In this document: piece by piece, positions 24,732 through 36,007 of the stretch
Numbering within the stretch: the first letter of the stretch is position 1
Layout of the letters: every line of letters starts with the position of its first letter
NCBI RefSeq assembly: GCF_019112545.1
Contig: NW_025064905.1
Coordinates: 434,784-498,783 of the forward strand
DNA length: 64,000 nt
Direction: 5' to 3'
Origin: Guyanagaster necrorhizus
Taxonomy: Eukaryota; Basidiomycota; Agaricomycetes; Agaricales; Physalacriaceae
Program-made: the position numbers and the translations under genes
The notes under the pieces: generated by a model
Seen by the model: the letters and a program-made list of their open reading frames with translations, nothing else
Told to the model about the DNA's origin: nothing
Database searches by the model: none

Positions 24732-26805
24732 TCATTTTCTAAGATCTATAGGGAACACCTCCCGATCACTGCCTCTTATCTCAAGCTCGGCCTGACCCTC
24801 GTGCAAGCTCTCACCTTCCCGTACAGCTCTGACAGAGCGTTTCCGGGAAATTCTATGAAGCAACGCGACGAATGATGTCGCGAGACATCCTCCTATAAAC
24901 CAACTTCCACCATACAGCTGGACAGGTAAGAAATTGATTTTTCCGGCCGGAAATGTATTTTTGTCGATGATTGCTCCGGCAATAGACGGCCCAACGATGG
25001 TTCCCGGCTGCCGGTAGTATGAATGAGGTTAAAGAAATTTTAAGTGTAGGTTACTCACAATGTTACCAGTCAGGATCAAGCCAGTGATACTCGCAAGCTG
25101 CTGGGTGCCGTATATCTCTGCCAAGGCTTGTTGAGAGAAAAAATCAGTAAGGTGTCTATGGCCAGAACAGCCTATAGGTATCAAACTCACCGACCGGAGG
25201 CAAGCTAACGATACCGCCAGAGAAAAAGCCATACACGGCGGAGAAAGCCATAAGGCTCGGAAGGTTCGCGCAAAACGGCCACACCGCCATTTGTGCAATT
25301 CCGGCTATAAGCTGGCATATGGACAAGGCCGTGAGGTGTCCAACGCGGTCACCCATTAAGCCGGTAAGCTATAAATTGAGAATGAGACAGGTAATTATCG
25401 AACTACGTTACGGATACTTACCACACGACCAACAGCAGAGAGACCAGATTGCAGGGCGAGTGCGTTAGCCCCACCTTGCGCAGTATGGTGTAGCTCGTTT
25501 CTCGCGTATTCTGTACAAAGGAATGAGGGTCGGAAATATTCAATGAAGCATTACAAAGGAAAAACCTGGTGTGTAAAAAGTGGGGATATAATAACCGAAG
25601 GCTGACAGAAGCATAAATATCCAGAGGGCATATATGACGGGGTCTTTCAGAAGGTGCGATATTTGAATACGATCGTTTTTCTGGACAACGGGTATGCTCT
25701 TGGTTCTCATGAAGAGGAATGCGACTCCGGCCACTGTTCAGAGACAGCTCTCATGTAAGTCCATAAAAACTCAGCGCACAACGTACCGGCGAAGGTAAGC
25801 AAGCCCATGATGCGTAGAGTCCATCGGATTCCCAGTTCGTTGATTAGCTTTTGAGTCACTGGACTGAGAACCAGTCCACCAATCCCTTAAGTCATTGTCA
25901 AATGAGTCGGAAATCTAATTTGCTACCATGACTGAAACACCTACCGTATCCGCTGACACCGACTCCCGTCGCGAATCCTACATTTCAAGAGAGTGAGTAG
26001 AAGTCAAAATAATGAGAACGATGTCGAACCTCGATATTTGACAAACTAGATCAACATATCAGTCATTCTGAAACTGGACAGGTCGAAGCATCCTTACCCA
26101 TTGTGAGGGTATAGTAAGGGCCGGGATGACGGCAAAGGCACTCCCCATAGCGAATACGATCCCTACGAAGGCGAGAAGTCAAAATCAATCTGTAGAACAG
26201 AACCAATACCAACCTTGATTGAGGTACAAGTGCCATACCTCACTCCTGCCATCTTACGTTCAGCAGTCAGTCACTTTACAATGCGCATACTCACGAAAAC
26301 GAGGCACCCAGAAGGCCGATCGTCATCAGTGTACAGCCAATGATTCCAGTCATCCGATAGCCAATCCTCTCGGCGAGCTTGCCTGCCGGACTGCAACCGG
26401 ATAGCGTGAGTACACACTGTAGTATGAATATGATTGAATATGTGGGACTCACAATCCCAAAACCGACACACCAACCGCTTGAATTGCTCCCACCCATGCG
26501 AGATTCGAGTTCGAAACGTGACCAAGTTCCGCTGTATTGAAATAGTAATCTTGATAAACACCCCAGGTGCTTTCAATGCTAGCAAAGAGCACGAAATGTG
26601 GTGCATTCCGAACGAAAAAGTAATGCGCTCACCCCAGAGCTAAGAAGTTCACAACGAACGAGCAAAGTAGGCATATCCAGGCATATCTTCCCTCGGAAGT
26701 AATGTTAGCATCGGCGTTTGGAGGATTCTGTTGGGTAATATCATCATCACAAATTTGCGTGGACACATCGGGATTCTCTTCGAGTTGAAGTTGGTGGGAG
26801 GACAT
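24732..26805 (-). CDS. MFS transporter, monocarboxylate-porter-like
   Basis: Twelve-helix major facilitator of the fungal monocarboxylate porter (MCH) group. ATG 26803-26805 opens MSSHQLQLEENPDVSTQICD; then EGRYAWICLLCSFVVNFLAL, which replaces the usual PDGGYGW-type entry. After an intron comes GVYQDYYFNTAELGHVSNSN-like sequence, then AWVGAIQAVGVSVLG, LAERIGYRMTGIIGCTLMTI and, in the second half, DPVIYALWIFMLLSAFGYYI, MGDRVGHLTALSICQLIAG and LMAFSAVYGFFSGGIVSLPP. The last exon gives GTIVGPSIAGAIIDKNTFPA and ends FPIDLRK before TGA 24732-24734. Many short introns; the model is good at both ends and less exact in the middle. In a metabolite cluster this class often exports the product, but no substrate can be read. 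Confidence 0.8.
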
Positions 26806-27863
26806 CGTCTATGTAAGGCCGAATGTGGCCAACTCGATTCCTCATCAATCATATACAATTCATGTGGCAGCCAAGCGCCTGCCTGGTTATTTTCAGCTAG
26901 ATCTTCTGCTGATAGGATCATATTAAACTACCATTAAGGTAAAATGGAATATTGCCACAAGGAGCGCTAGTAGGAAACTTACAGGCTAATCAGATTCTCG
27001 AATGTGTTGCCTTTCCGAGATCGATATCGGATCGAGACTTCAGCGGGAGAAACCCCAGAGCAAGGGTGGCGAACCGTTCGCATAGATAACATCAAAGAAG
27101 TATTAGCCCTTGTCCACGAAGATGAGAAGCTTCCAGTGAATAAGACCTATCATATCAAGCGCATCGTTGAATGCAGAGGTCAAAAACGGGGGATGTAAAT
27201 GATCAAGTCTGCCTCACATGTTATCAAAACATGAGAATAGACCTATGACTTGGTTTGACAGCGCATGGACAGTGCATTCCAATCTTTGTATTAAAGGAGA
27301 TTCTATTTCTTTTACACGATTAGTTCTTGGCGGAAAGATGAATGGAGAACATACTACTGTAACACATTTTTTCTACGCGAGGTCGCGGTATCAGTGTAAA
27401 AAATTTGAAGGAGACCATGCGGATCTGTATTGAGGGTGCGCCAAGAATTGTCGGCTACGAGCTTATTGCGGCCCGAATACGGGATTTTCCGAGCTTGAAT
27501 GTCCGGCTATCGGCTCTCTCGGATACTTTGCCGGATTCCTTTGTTTGACCATGTGTCCTAAACTGATGGCGGCAACTGATTCCCAAAATTAGCTCGAGCC
27601 ATCTGTAACAGATCCGAGCTCTCCGCTCCAAGCTACCTCCACTGAATGGATTTGTCTATCAGCCTAGGATTACGGCCTTTGTTTGTTTGACATTGTCATA
27701 ATTCTCACGTGTCAGCAGCCTCTATTCATTCGTTGAGCTTCTTGTTAGCAATGTTGCACTCACCATGAATATGCATCATGGATCATGATGCTCTTGTCCT
27801 CTGCTCGTTTCGTCCAATAAATATCACAGCATCCTCGCTGGAAACCAGCTTCTAACTTCATCT
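26806..27863. other. intergenic region, no convincing gene
   Basis: About 1.06 kb between two divergent genes (the monocarboxylate-type transporter and the first multi-spanning membrane protein). Open frames at 27004-27198 and 27218-27433 are short and motif-free. Confidence 0.4.
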
Positions 27864-29145
27864 ATGGCTCTCACTGACCAAGAGGCGAGCATAATCGCAC
27901 TATTCGTGGAAAGTGCATGCTGGGGTATTTTCCTTGTCACATTTGGGCTATGTCTTCGCGCTCTGCTCTGGACCAATACCGGCTTCAAGCCATTTTCCCA
28001 AATTGATCGACCGATGGTGGCCATCTGCATTGCAATGCCGATCTTCGCTACGGTAAATCTGGCCCTCAATATTCTTCGTGCCGTAGAATCCGTCCGTGCA
28101 TCTGGGATAAGTGACCAATTCACGAATCTTGGAAGTGCGACGGAGACCGTCAAATTCATCTGTGTAAACGTTCAGACACTCATTGCTGATGCCATGCTGG
28201 TGATAATCATTCATCTCTTTTTTGGCTTGCGGCTGATGTGCAGATTTTTCAAGACATATCGCGTCTGGGTCATATATAGTAAATCGTGGGCCGCAGCCAT
28301 TGTCCCTGCTTTTTTGTGGCTGGGAGTCTTGGTCGCGGCAATTTTAAACATCATTGTCCTGCATTCAATTCACTCCGAGGCCCTCACCGCTGCAAAGAGC
28401 CTCCGACCTATCGTAACATCGTTTTGGTCCATCAGTATTGCCCTGAATATTATTGCCACGAGTTCGTCATATCATTTTGTCGGGGATTTTCCGTAACTAA
28501 CTCCTATCACCAGTGCTTATCGTGATTCGCATTTACAGGGTCGACCGTTCAAACGCTGAATTTTCGATTGTTAGTCGTTCAACGGCTCGTTCGAGACGTT
28601 ATAGCAGACTACAGCAAATCATGAGGTGCCACGTTGTTCACAATCCCTGATGACATTTTCTGACAGACTTACAAAGAATTATCATCGAATCCGGGGCGCT
28701 TTACACAAGCGTAGCTAGTGCGTGTTCAGAAGCATTCTTTTCCTGATGCTTACCCGTGGCCGCAAGTCACAACGTGTGCAACCTATGTCTCAGGAAGCCA
28801 AGGTGTCTACGTGACCAGTGCAATTGTAAATCGTATGCTCAACGTTTTCTTTCCTTCCTTACTGGATATTATTCCCAGGAAATGCAAACGGTTGGAATCG
28901 CCTTCAATCTAATCATCATCAGAGTTAGTCAGGCCGGACGCAATGCGTACACGACCAAGACCTCCACCCAATCACATTCTATTCCTTTACACTTCACCAG
29001 GCGTCCTCCGAAGGACTCGGAAGCCATCGAAGTTTCAGTTGATCATCAGGTCGAAGATGATTCAGATCCACCCAAGCTTGAATCAACCGTGACTTCCTCA
29101 CAAAGTCATAGTATTGGTGCCATTTCTGGTTTTGAGGTTGAATGA
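27864..29145 (+). CDS. fungal multi-spanning membrane protein (twin 1)
   Basis: Predicted integral membrane protein with about seven hydrophobic segments and a soluble C-terminal tail. ATG 27864 opens MALTDQEASIIALFVESACW, then GIFLVTFGLCLRALL, MVAICIAMPIFATVNLALNI, NVQTLIADAML, an intron, then YRVWVIYSKSWAAAIVPAFL, WLGVLVAAILNIIVLHSIHS, TSFWSISIALNIIATSL and VIRIYRVDRSN. After further introns: RIIIESGALYTSVA, GIAFNLIIIRVSQAGRNAY. The tail is polar and ends ISGFEVE with TGA 29143-29145. Such proteins are abundant in agaricomycetes and mostly lack known function. The gene at 32108-33359 is a clear paralogue. The two flank P450 copy 2. Transport, receptor or scaffold roles cannot be told apart. 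Confidence 0.7.
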
Positions 29146-29813
29146 TTGATGAATGAAGGAGTACGGAATTAATTATTACAGTTGGATGATCCCTGTGTAC
29201 GTTCTTTAACCAGTAATACTGTTGCTGGCCAACTAGTCTGACTGAAATTTGCTTCGTGTATCACTAGGTGTCTGCTTTGCATAGAACTGTTTTCCTGAGC
29301 ACCAACGACATGGTCTTCCTATGTAGTTGTGTTTATACCTGTTTCTTTGTTCCAGCAGGGTATGAAGAGGGTTGCACGATTTCTAGCTTACCACACTTGA
29401 TACTCCGAGAATGTCTACGATAATCATCGCATATCAGTTGACTGTTATTGGGGTTCGGATTTCGGTGTCGGTGATAACGCAGTTTTTCTCGGCGAAAGGA
29501 GCCCTTGATTGATCGGGAACACATCGTGGAGTGGATGTTTCGGAGAATCTTGATACAGTTCAGTCAGGTCGTCTGGCCAATGTCGGCGTGAGAGTAAGAA
29601 CACGCCACTACGAGCTGGTTCGTATCTATTTGCTACTGCGAAAACAAATCAACACCTGATGAACTCAGAAGGTTATTCTCGGTTCATCACGTACGAAGTG
29701 GTCGAGTATTAGTCTATGTCGCTTGTACAGTTGTTTGTTCGAACGTTCTATCATCAGATGCCGACATTCAATATTAAGCGCCCACGTAGGCGGGAACCTA
29801 ATGTTTACCAACG
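29146..29813. other. intergenic region, no gene seen
   Basis: 668 bp between twin 1 and P450 copy 2; short open frames only. Presumably the P450 promoter. Confidence 0.4.
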
Positions 29814-31998
29814 ATGGTGACCCCCAACACGGTAGCTTATTGGTTGCTATTAGTCACTGGCTTTACCCTAGCTCTGGCTGCATGGTATTCCAATCGACGG
29901 TCTAAACTTCCTTTGCCGCCTGGTCCCCCTCGTTATTGGCTATTTGGCACTGAAATTCCAACTGGATCGTAAGTCGGACTTGCAGCTTGGCTTCGGACTA
30001 TATGTTCACATATCGGGCATAGTCCATGGCTTCGTTACGAAGAAATGACGCAAAAATACGGTCCTGTATTCTCGTTGAGGCGGGGATTGACCGACATTAT
30101 CATCATTGGGCGATATGAGGTATAATTCGTAACCTATTTCTAACAACAAATTATTGACAATAGCTTCAGCCGGCGTTAGAGATAATGGAGAAGGAAAATG
30201 CCATCCTACAGGATCGTCCAAGGTCTATCGCAGTGCAGGAAACGATGTGTAAAAATATGCGCCTACTCATGATGGGGGCAGGTGAACGCTTTAAGAAGTT
30301 CCGCAGGTACGCGTCGGAATTCATGAAAGTCATTATCGTCATGGTTAATGAAAGAGATCACAGAGTTATTCAATCCCAGCTTAGTACCAGGGTAATTCAA
30401 ACGTACCAGCCATTGCAAATGAAAAACGCAGTCAATCTTGTCAGGGATCTCTTGGAAGATTCTTCGCAACATATCGAACACGCAAAGCGGTAGATTCCAT
30501 TACTTTCATTCGTTTCTCAGTTCTTACCGGCAGTCATCTCTTTAGTTACGCGGCATCGGTAGTTATCACACTCACTTACGGAAAGCCGTCGACGACATCA
30601 TATTCTGATCCTTTAGTTCAAAAGATCTTGCTGTTTGCGCATAGATTCGGTACTGTCATTAGGACTGGTGCTTACTGGGTTGACTCAATGCCGATCCTTC
30701 AATACGTGCCTGGATATCTTTCGCGGTTGCGCCGCTGGCACAAAGAAGAGCTTGCCTTCTCTCGATCATCGGTGGACACAGTAAAAGAACAAATTGTCAG
30801 TTCCGCTGCTGACATAACAACTCTACTCATGATTCACAGAACCGAGGCGAGCACATTATCAAACCGAACTTCGTCCAAAATCTATTGGAGAAGAAATTGA
30901 AAAATGACATGTCAGAAGACGAAATTGCTTTCCTGTCTGGAGGATTATTCCTTGCTGGAGCCGATACTGTGGGTGATTATTTATGGAGTCCGAGAATAGC
31001 GGGAGTGAGTAACATGGATTCTACAGACTGCCTCCGCTATTAGTATCATGATGATGGCAGCGGCATGCTTTCCTGACACCCAAAGTAAAGTTCAAGGCCA
31101 ACTAGACGCAGTCGTGGGCCGGGGCCGCGGTTCGTACGTTAGCAGTCCAGCCCTCAGTATGACTCATGCCGTCGATGTCAGCTCCTACATTCGCGGATGA
31201 AGCGTCTCTTCCATTCATCGTCGCATTCATTCTGGAATGCTACCGGTGGTAGGACCTCCGCATTCCTCCAATTCTCGCCATGCTTACATTAGGACTTCAC
31301 AGGCGACCCGTAAGCGCTACAGGTGAGTCACCTGTCTTTAGAAGGGTTGGGAACATTCCAACGTTATCTAGGCTTTCCTCATAGAGCCATGAAGGATATT
31401 ATATGGGTGAGCTTCTCGTTATCATCCACCGCTTCAGGGAAACTAAAAGCCCCAGCGTGGTTACCGTATCCCTGCCGGTGCAACCGTTATCGGCAGTCAT
31501 TGGTGAATTTCGACATCCCATGAGTCGTCTCCCTCGGAATAACGTTAGCGCAGGTCGATTGCTCGTTCTCAGAACGTTTTTCCTGAACCAGAGAAATTCT
31601 GCCTAGAAAGATGGTTAGACTCGTCGGGTAATATCCGAGACGACATCAAGTCAATGAACTTCGGCTTTGGCAGACGGTTAGCCTATCTATCATACCTCTA
31701 ATAGAGACTTATCATTTTGGATATAGAGTCTGTCCCGGACAGCAACTAGCCAATAGGTTTGTATCTATTTCTTGCCATGAACTCTTAACTCAGGCACACG
31801 GCCAGATCACTGTTCATAACAACCGCTTTCGTGTTATGGGCTTTTCGCTTGAAGGAAGTGGATGGTTCTCCGATCGATACTCAGGCGTTTACGCAAACGG
31901 CTAATCTACATCCCCTGCCTTTCGCCCTCGATTTCGAGACACGGATTCCAAAAGAAGAGCTTAAACGAATTCTGAATGACTACGAAGCGCTTGTATGA
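29814..31998 (+). CDS. cytochrome P450 monooxygenase (copy 2)
   Basis: Close paralogue of the P450 at 4045-6175. ATG 29814 begins MVTPNTVAYWLLLVTGFTLA (anchor), then LPLPPGPPRYWLFGTE. Spliced exons give PWLRYEEMTQKYGPVFSLRR, MEKENAILQDRPRSIAVQET, VIQTYQPLQMKNAVNLVRDL, I-helix SGGLFLAGADT, K-helix ECYRW, RPVSATGFPHRAMKDIIW, RGYRIPAGATVIGSHW, FPEPEKFCLERWLDSSGN and the heme loop FGFGRRVCPGQQLAN. The last exon ends KRILNDYEALV, TGA 31996-31998. Each exon stays in phase, so the gene looks functional although the raw open frames are short. Intron positions match copy 1. Its position in the cluster makes it a candidate for ring or side-chain oxidation. It converges on twin 2 with 109 bp between stops. 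Confidence 0.85.
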
Positions 31999-32107
31999 GC
32001 GATGCGGAGCTCGGCCGCATAAGGATCGTAATGGCAGTGCCGACTCCGAAAGTCCAAGTATTTCCTTCCATAAATATATATATACAAGCCGAGTGACCTC
32101 TGATTCA

Positions 32108-33359
32108 TCACCTGAGTGGGGCAGCTCTCGAATCTGAGTCGACCCCCTTGTCATCGACAGTGCTTTCGCCGTCTTGAGGCTTCGTTGGACTGGTTTCGAC
32201 GTCCCATCGAGAGCGTAGCGAGAACCGCAACTCAGTCATAGCTTTGGTCTCATCCTGATAAGTTCTGCTATGTACTCGGATAATGACAAGATTGAAAGCG
32301 ATTCCAGCCGTTTGGACCTCCTAGGATAATGCCGCCGTAGTGAGCATTTAAGGCAACACAATCTAGGGCAAACCTCACCAGTGCGCTTGTGATATAAACT
32401 CCCACGTTTCCCGAGACGTACGTGGCAAAAGTGATAACTACAAGGCCAACTGTTTAGCAAAAGATAATTGAAATATAGAGAAATATTATTTACTCGCTAT
32501 GCCGGTATAGATTGCGCCAGATTCAACGATGATCCTGAGAGGTAATCGGAATCAGTTGACGGGAACACCTGACTCCCGAGTGTGCTGACCTCATTGTCCG
32601 CTGCAGTGCATTGAAACGACGCTCTGAGCGAGAAATAGATATCCCAGACATTGGCTGGAAGGTTACTTTCCGATCCACGGCAAAAATACGTAAGACAATG
32701 AGAGCTACAAGCAGGAAGAACTGAGCGAGCAATCCAAATGAAGAGCGAGGGACCACGGACCCGTTGTAATAATATTCAGAGCGATACTTATGACCCAAAA
32801 GGAAGTAACGACAGGACGAAGTTTCGTCGCTGCTGTCAAAGCCTCGGAATGGATGGTGCTGAGAAGGTATATGTTTGCGGTGGTCGTTCCCAAAACACCT
32901 ATCCATAAAAGCACAGGTGCAGCCGCTATCATCCAAGACTTGCCGTAAACAATCCAACAACGATAAGTCTATCCCAAACTAGGTTAGGTATTCCGAGTTC
33001 CTTCAAATAGCTAAGCTTACGAGGATACCATCCGCTACAAGTGTCTGTAGATTAACACACGAGAACTTGACGATCTCGATAGCACTCCCGAGATCAGTGA
33101 ACTGCTCGCTGATACCTCTAGGTCCAACAGAGTCCAGCGCCCTTTTCGTATTGATAGCCATATTCACCGTGGCGAATATTGGCATGATCAAACATACAGC
33201 GAACATTGGTCGATTTATCTCAGAAAACGGCTTTAGGCCAGATTTTGAGAACAGAAGAGAGCGAAGGCATAGCCCGAATGTGACAAGGAAGATACCCCAA
33301 GCTGTGCTCTCCAGGTACAATGCGACAATGCTGGCTTGCTGGTCGGTGAGGGGGGCCAT
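32108..33359 (-). CDS. fungal multi-spanning membrane protein (twin 2)
   Basis: Paralogue of the protein at 27864-29145. ATG 33357-33359 opens MAPLTDQQASIVALYLESTA; WGIFLVTFGLCLRSLL is nearly the same as in twin 1. Then MFAVCLIMPIFATVNMAINT, NLQTLVADGILVS, WMIAAAPVLLWIGVLGTTTA, LSTIHSEALTAATKLRPVVT and SFWVISIALNIITTG. After introns come RIWAVDRKVTFQPMSGISIS, RTMRIIVESGAIYTG and TAGIAFNLVIIRVHSRTY. A polar tail ends DSDSRAAPLR, TGA 32108-32110. About seven membrane segments. Function unknown; the twin arrangement around the P450 suggests a segmental duplication or a joint role. Confidence 0.7.
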
Positions 33360-34330
33360 CAAGGGACGTCACAGGGGTAACCAGGTTATAAGACAGTGAG
33401 GGCTGGCATTGCGAGTTCTTTTTTTACCAAAAAGAGAAGCATGATGGGCATTGATTCATCTGATTGATGGTATAGCGACGCCAGTGATGCCAGAAAAGAG
33501 AAGACCAAAGCTGTGGCGTAACGGAAATCAAACCGATTTACGACACTTGAATCGAGTTCTCTTTTGCTCACCAAGATGTCTATAGGGTTAAAAGTTAAAA
33601 TTACTGACGATGGCCTAAGCACTGATTCGCAAGGCTGATAAAGTTCTGATGGCGATTGCACTATAAATACAACATAAACAGGCCAAAATTGCGGAGCTTC
33701 GATACCTTTCCAGAATTTTTGTCGTAGAAGGCATCCCAGGATTTGGGTTCCTAGGTCTTCTGAGCTCCAGAAGCTTTCTGATCCATTGATACAAAGCACC
33801 CAGTCAGGTCGATGTTCAGTATCAGTATTGGTCCAGGGCAACCTGAGTACGAGATTGATACGAGAAAGCTTGCCTCTGCACGGCCTCCGGCAGGTTCCAC
33901 AGTCGTTTCTTTTATCCTGCCGCCACATGCCAACATACATGCTCATCAGAAGCCTCTGCTGATTTATCTGGTGTACGGTTAATCTTCCGGCGTATGAGGC
34001 TGTGTAGGATTTTGTCCTTGGACCAGAGTGAGTACACGTCCTTTTTCCGATTGGTGGTGCTCTGTAATGAACCGACTAGGCTGCGTAAAAATCAACGGTA
34101 TCTGGTAGCCGTGATATTTTCGCCAGTTTTCGCTCCGCTAGCTTTCGGCCGAAGGCGAACAAACCACTCCAAAACCTTTTTCCTCTCGATGTGGAGACCT
34201 GTAACGAGTCGACGTTTCGAGACCTCTGATTACTTTTGTTTACCTATAGATTTAGTTAGTATTTGATTTACATGAACCAGTATATAAAGTAGCTTAGTCT
34301 TTTTGTACCGGTTCGGACTTTTCGCAATCA
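33360..34330. other. last host-like sequence before the transposon nest
   Basis: Host-like base composition with CpG still present. A 186-codon minus-strand open frame (33386-33946) has no recognisable motif. CpG becomes very rare just past about 34,330, which I take as the left border of the repeat block. Confidence 0.4.
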
Positions 34331-35539
34331 ACAGCCTTTACAACTGTCACTGGCTGCACTAAAGTTCTTCATGTGAGCAGTGACCTTGATGCCACCCTCA
34401 CATATTTTTGACAGCCCCATTGGCTATTACTTGCTTAACTTCTTAAACTCTTTCATCTGCACTTCATTATAAATCTCTTTTGTGTTGTCATCATCTGGTA
34501 ACCCTAGGCCTGATCAGCCAAGGACTTCCAACAATCAATCACTAAAAACTGTTCATTATCTAATGAAGAATGGATGACTCATTATAACCTTCAAAGTCAG
34601 CAACCTACTGCTATTTCTATGGTGCCAGTCATAGCTGAGATAGATAGCCCACTTTTAGATGTACCAGGTGAGTTTGTTACTTCTGAGCTGCAAGCTAATA
34701 ATTCTACAGGACTTGGCACTGTGAGTGTCAGGGAAAGCATTCTCCAACTGGCTGCAAGCTGTGAATCCACAACTGCATGAACCAACTCCCCTTCATACAA
34801 TGGAGTTGGAGAGTGAGAAAAAATTTTCTCATTCTTTGGAAGAATCAGAGGACATCAGACTCAAGGGAGCTCTGATAGTGGATGTCTCAGATCTAGGACC
34901 ATATAATAAGAGTGTACATAGTGAAATTGTGACTAATTATGATATATTGTATCATATGGATGCTGATGACAGAATCATAAGTGAGTCTGAGGCCATGGAA
35001 TTGGCCAAACAACCTCACCACACTCAGTTACAATGCATCTATAGCTTAGATGACTTAAGAAAACATGGCATTCCCATTGCTGACTACCAAAAGGGATGGT
35101 GGCTCATCCAAGAGCAACTACAGATCATCCAAGAAGCAGAGAAGAATCTGACTCAGGAACAGCATGATATTCTGAGAAGACAACATTTGCACTGGGAGCA
35201 ATCTGAAATGTACAGTCCTATGAATGGATCCAGTTCAGCAATTGCAAAGGAAAAATTTGCTGATCACAATCAGGAAATCAATGACCCTGAGCTAGATATT
35301 AGAGTCTAGGAGAAAGCCCTTAAAACATGGAATCAAGTTCATGACATCAATCAAGAAAAAGATAGTCAATCTGAAAAGAATGATGATAGATTCCAAAAGG
35401 TCAAGAGAAGTCATCAGAAATCTAAGTCTAGCCAGAACCCTGGAATATATACCAAGGATAAGAATCTCAGAGGCACTAGGTTTGATGCCTTAGAGGTAGA
35501 GAAAACCTCAGAAGAAGTTCTACTGGTGGCCAAAGAAAT
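34331..35539 (+). pseudogene. degenerate retroelement ORF1-like remnant
   Basis: AT-rich, CpG-poor stretch with a nearly continuous plus-strand frame from about 34725. It is broken by TAG at 35307-35309 and carries on to about 35,530. The translation is polar and charged (NYDILYHMDADDRIISESEA; QKGWWLIQEQLQIIQEAEKN), ending near YTKDKNLRGTRFDALEVE, a pattern I associate with the end of ORF1 in some fungal non-LTR elements. Assignment is weak. It is cut off at 35,540 by the LTR of a minus-strand chromovirus. It could instead be a degenerate host gene. Confidence 0.35.
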
Positions 35540-36007
35540 TGTTAGACCTCCTTATCATGTGAGTCAGACTCATGATATACTGATGCTGTATTGTGTTCAT
35601 ACAGTTGCACCAGAGTCCACTTTATGGTGTCTAACTCATTGTGAGAACAAAGCATTTGCAGATAGGCTTGAGGATGAGTGGTATAGAATAAACTTTAGCT
35701 TAAAGCTGGATCTACTACAGTGAGAGCTAGACTACTTATATATGTTTTCAAGCATGATAAATATAGTCCTACTTATTATAGCCACCTGTGGGTTGGAACT
35801 AAATGAGCATGTAATAAGCATATGAAATAATAAATATCATTTGTTGTTGAGGTGTTGGTTATGAGTTGCAGTATAATAGTGTGAGTCATCTGGTATAGTT
35901 ATAGTTATCAGTCTGAGCCAGATAGATATGGTGATCACTGATAGGATTAGATAGACATTGAAGATTAGATAGGTGTCTGTTATAAGATAAGTGAAAAAAT
36001 TGTAATA
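35540..36007 (-). repeat. LTR of degenerate minus-strand chromovirus F (its 3' LTR)
   Basis: On the minus strand it starts TATTACAATTTTTTC (compare TGTTACAATTTTTCC of element A) and ends at TGTTAG read on plus at 35540. It contains the element family's R start as AGCTTTAAGCTAAAG on minus (plus about 35,690). It is followed on the minus-strand upstream side by the polypurine tract AAAGAGAGGG. Borders are by eye. Confidence 0.65.

Noticed and set aside
27004..27433. Two short plus-strand open frames between the transporter and twin 1
   Set aside because: Short, motif-free and in different frames without a plausible intron.
29814..31998. P450 copy 2 as a pseudogene, because its open frames are short and broken
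   Set aside because: All breaks fall at plausible GT-AG introns matching those of copy 1, and every P450 motif is restored in phase.
33386..33946. 186-codon minus-strand open frame next to twin 2
   Set aside because: No motif; overlapping frames are similarly open. It could be a decayed gene but nothing supports a call.
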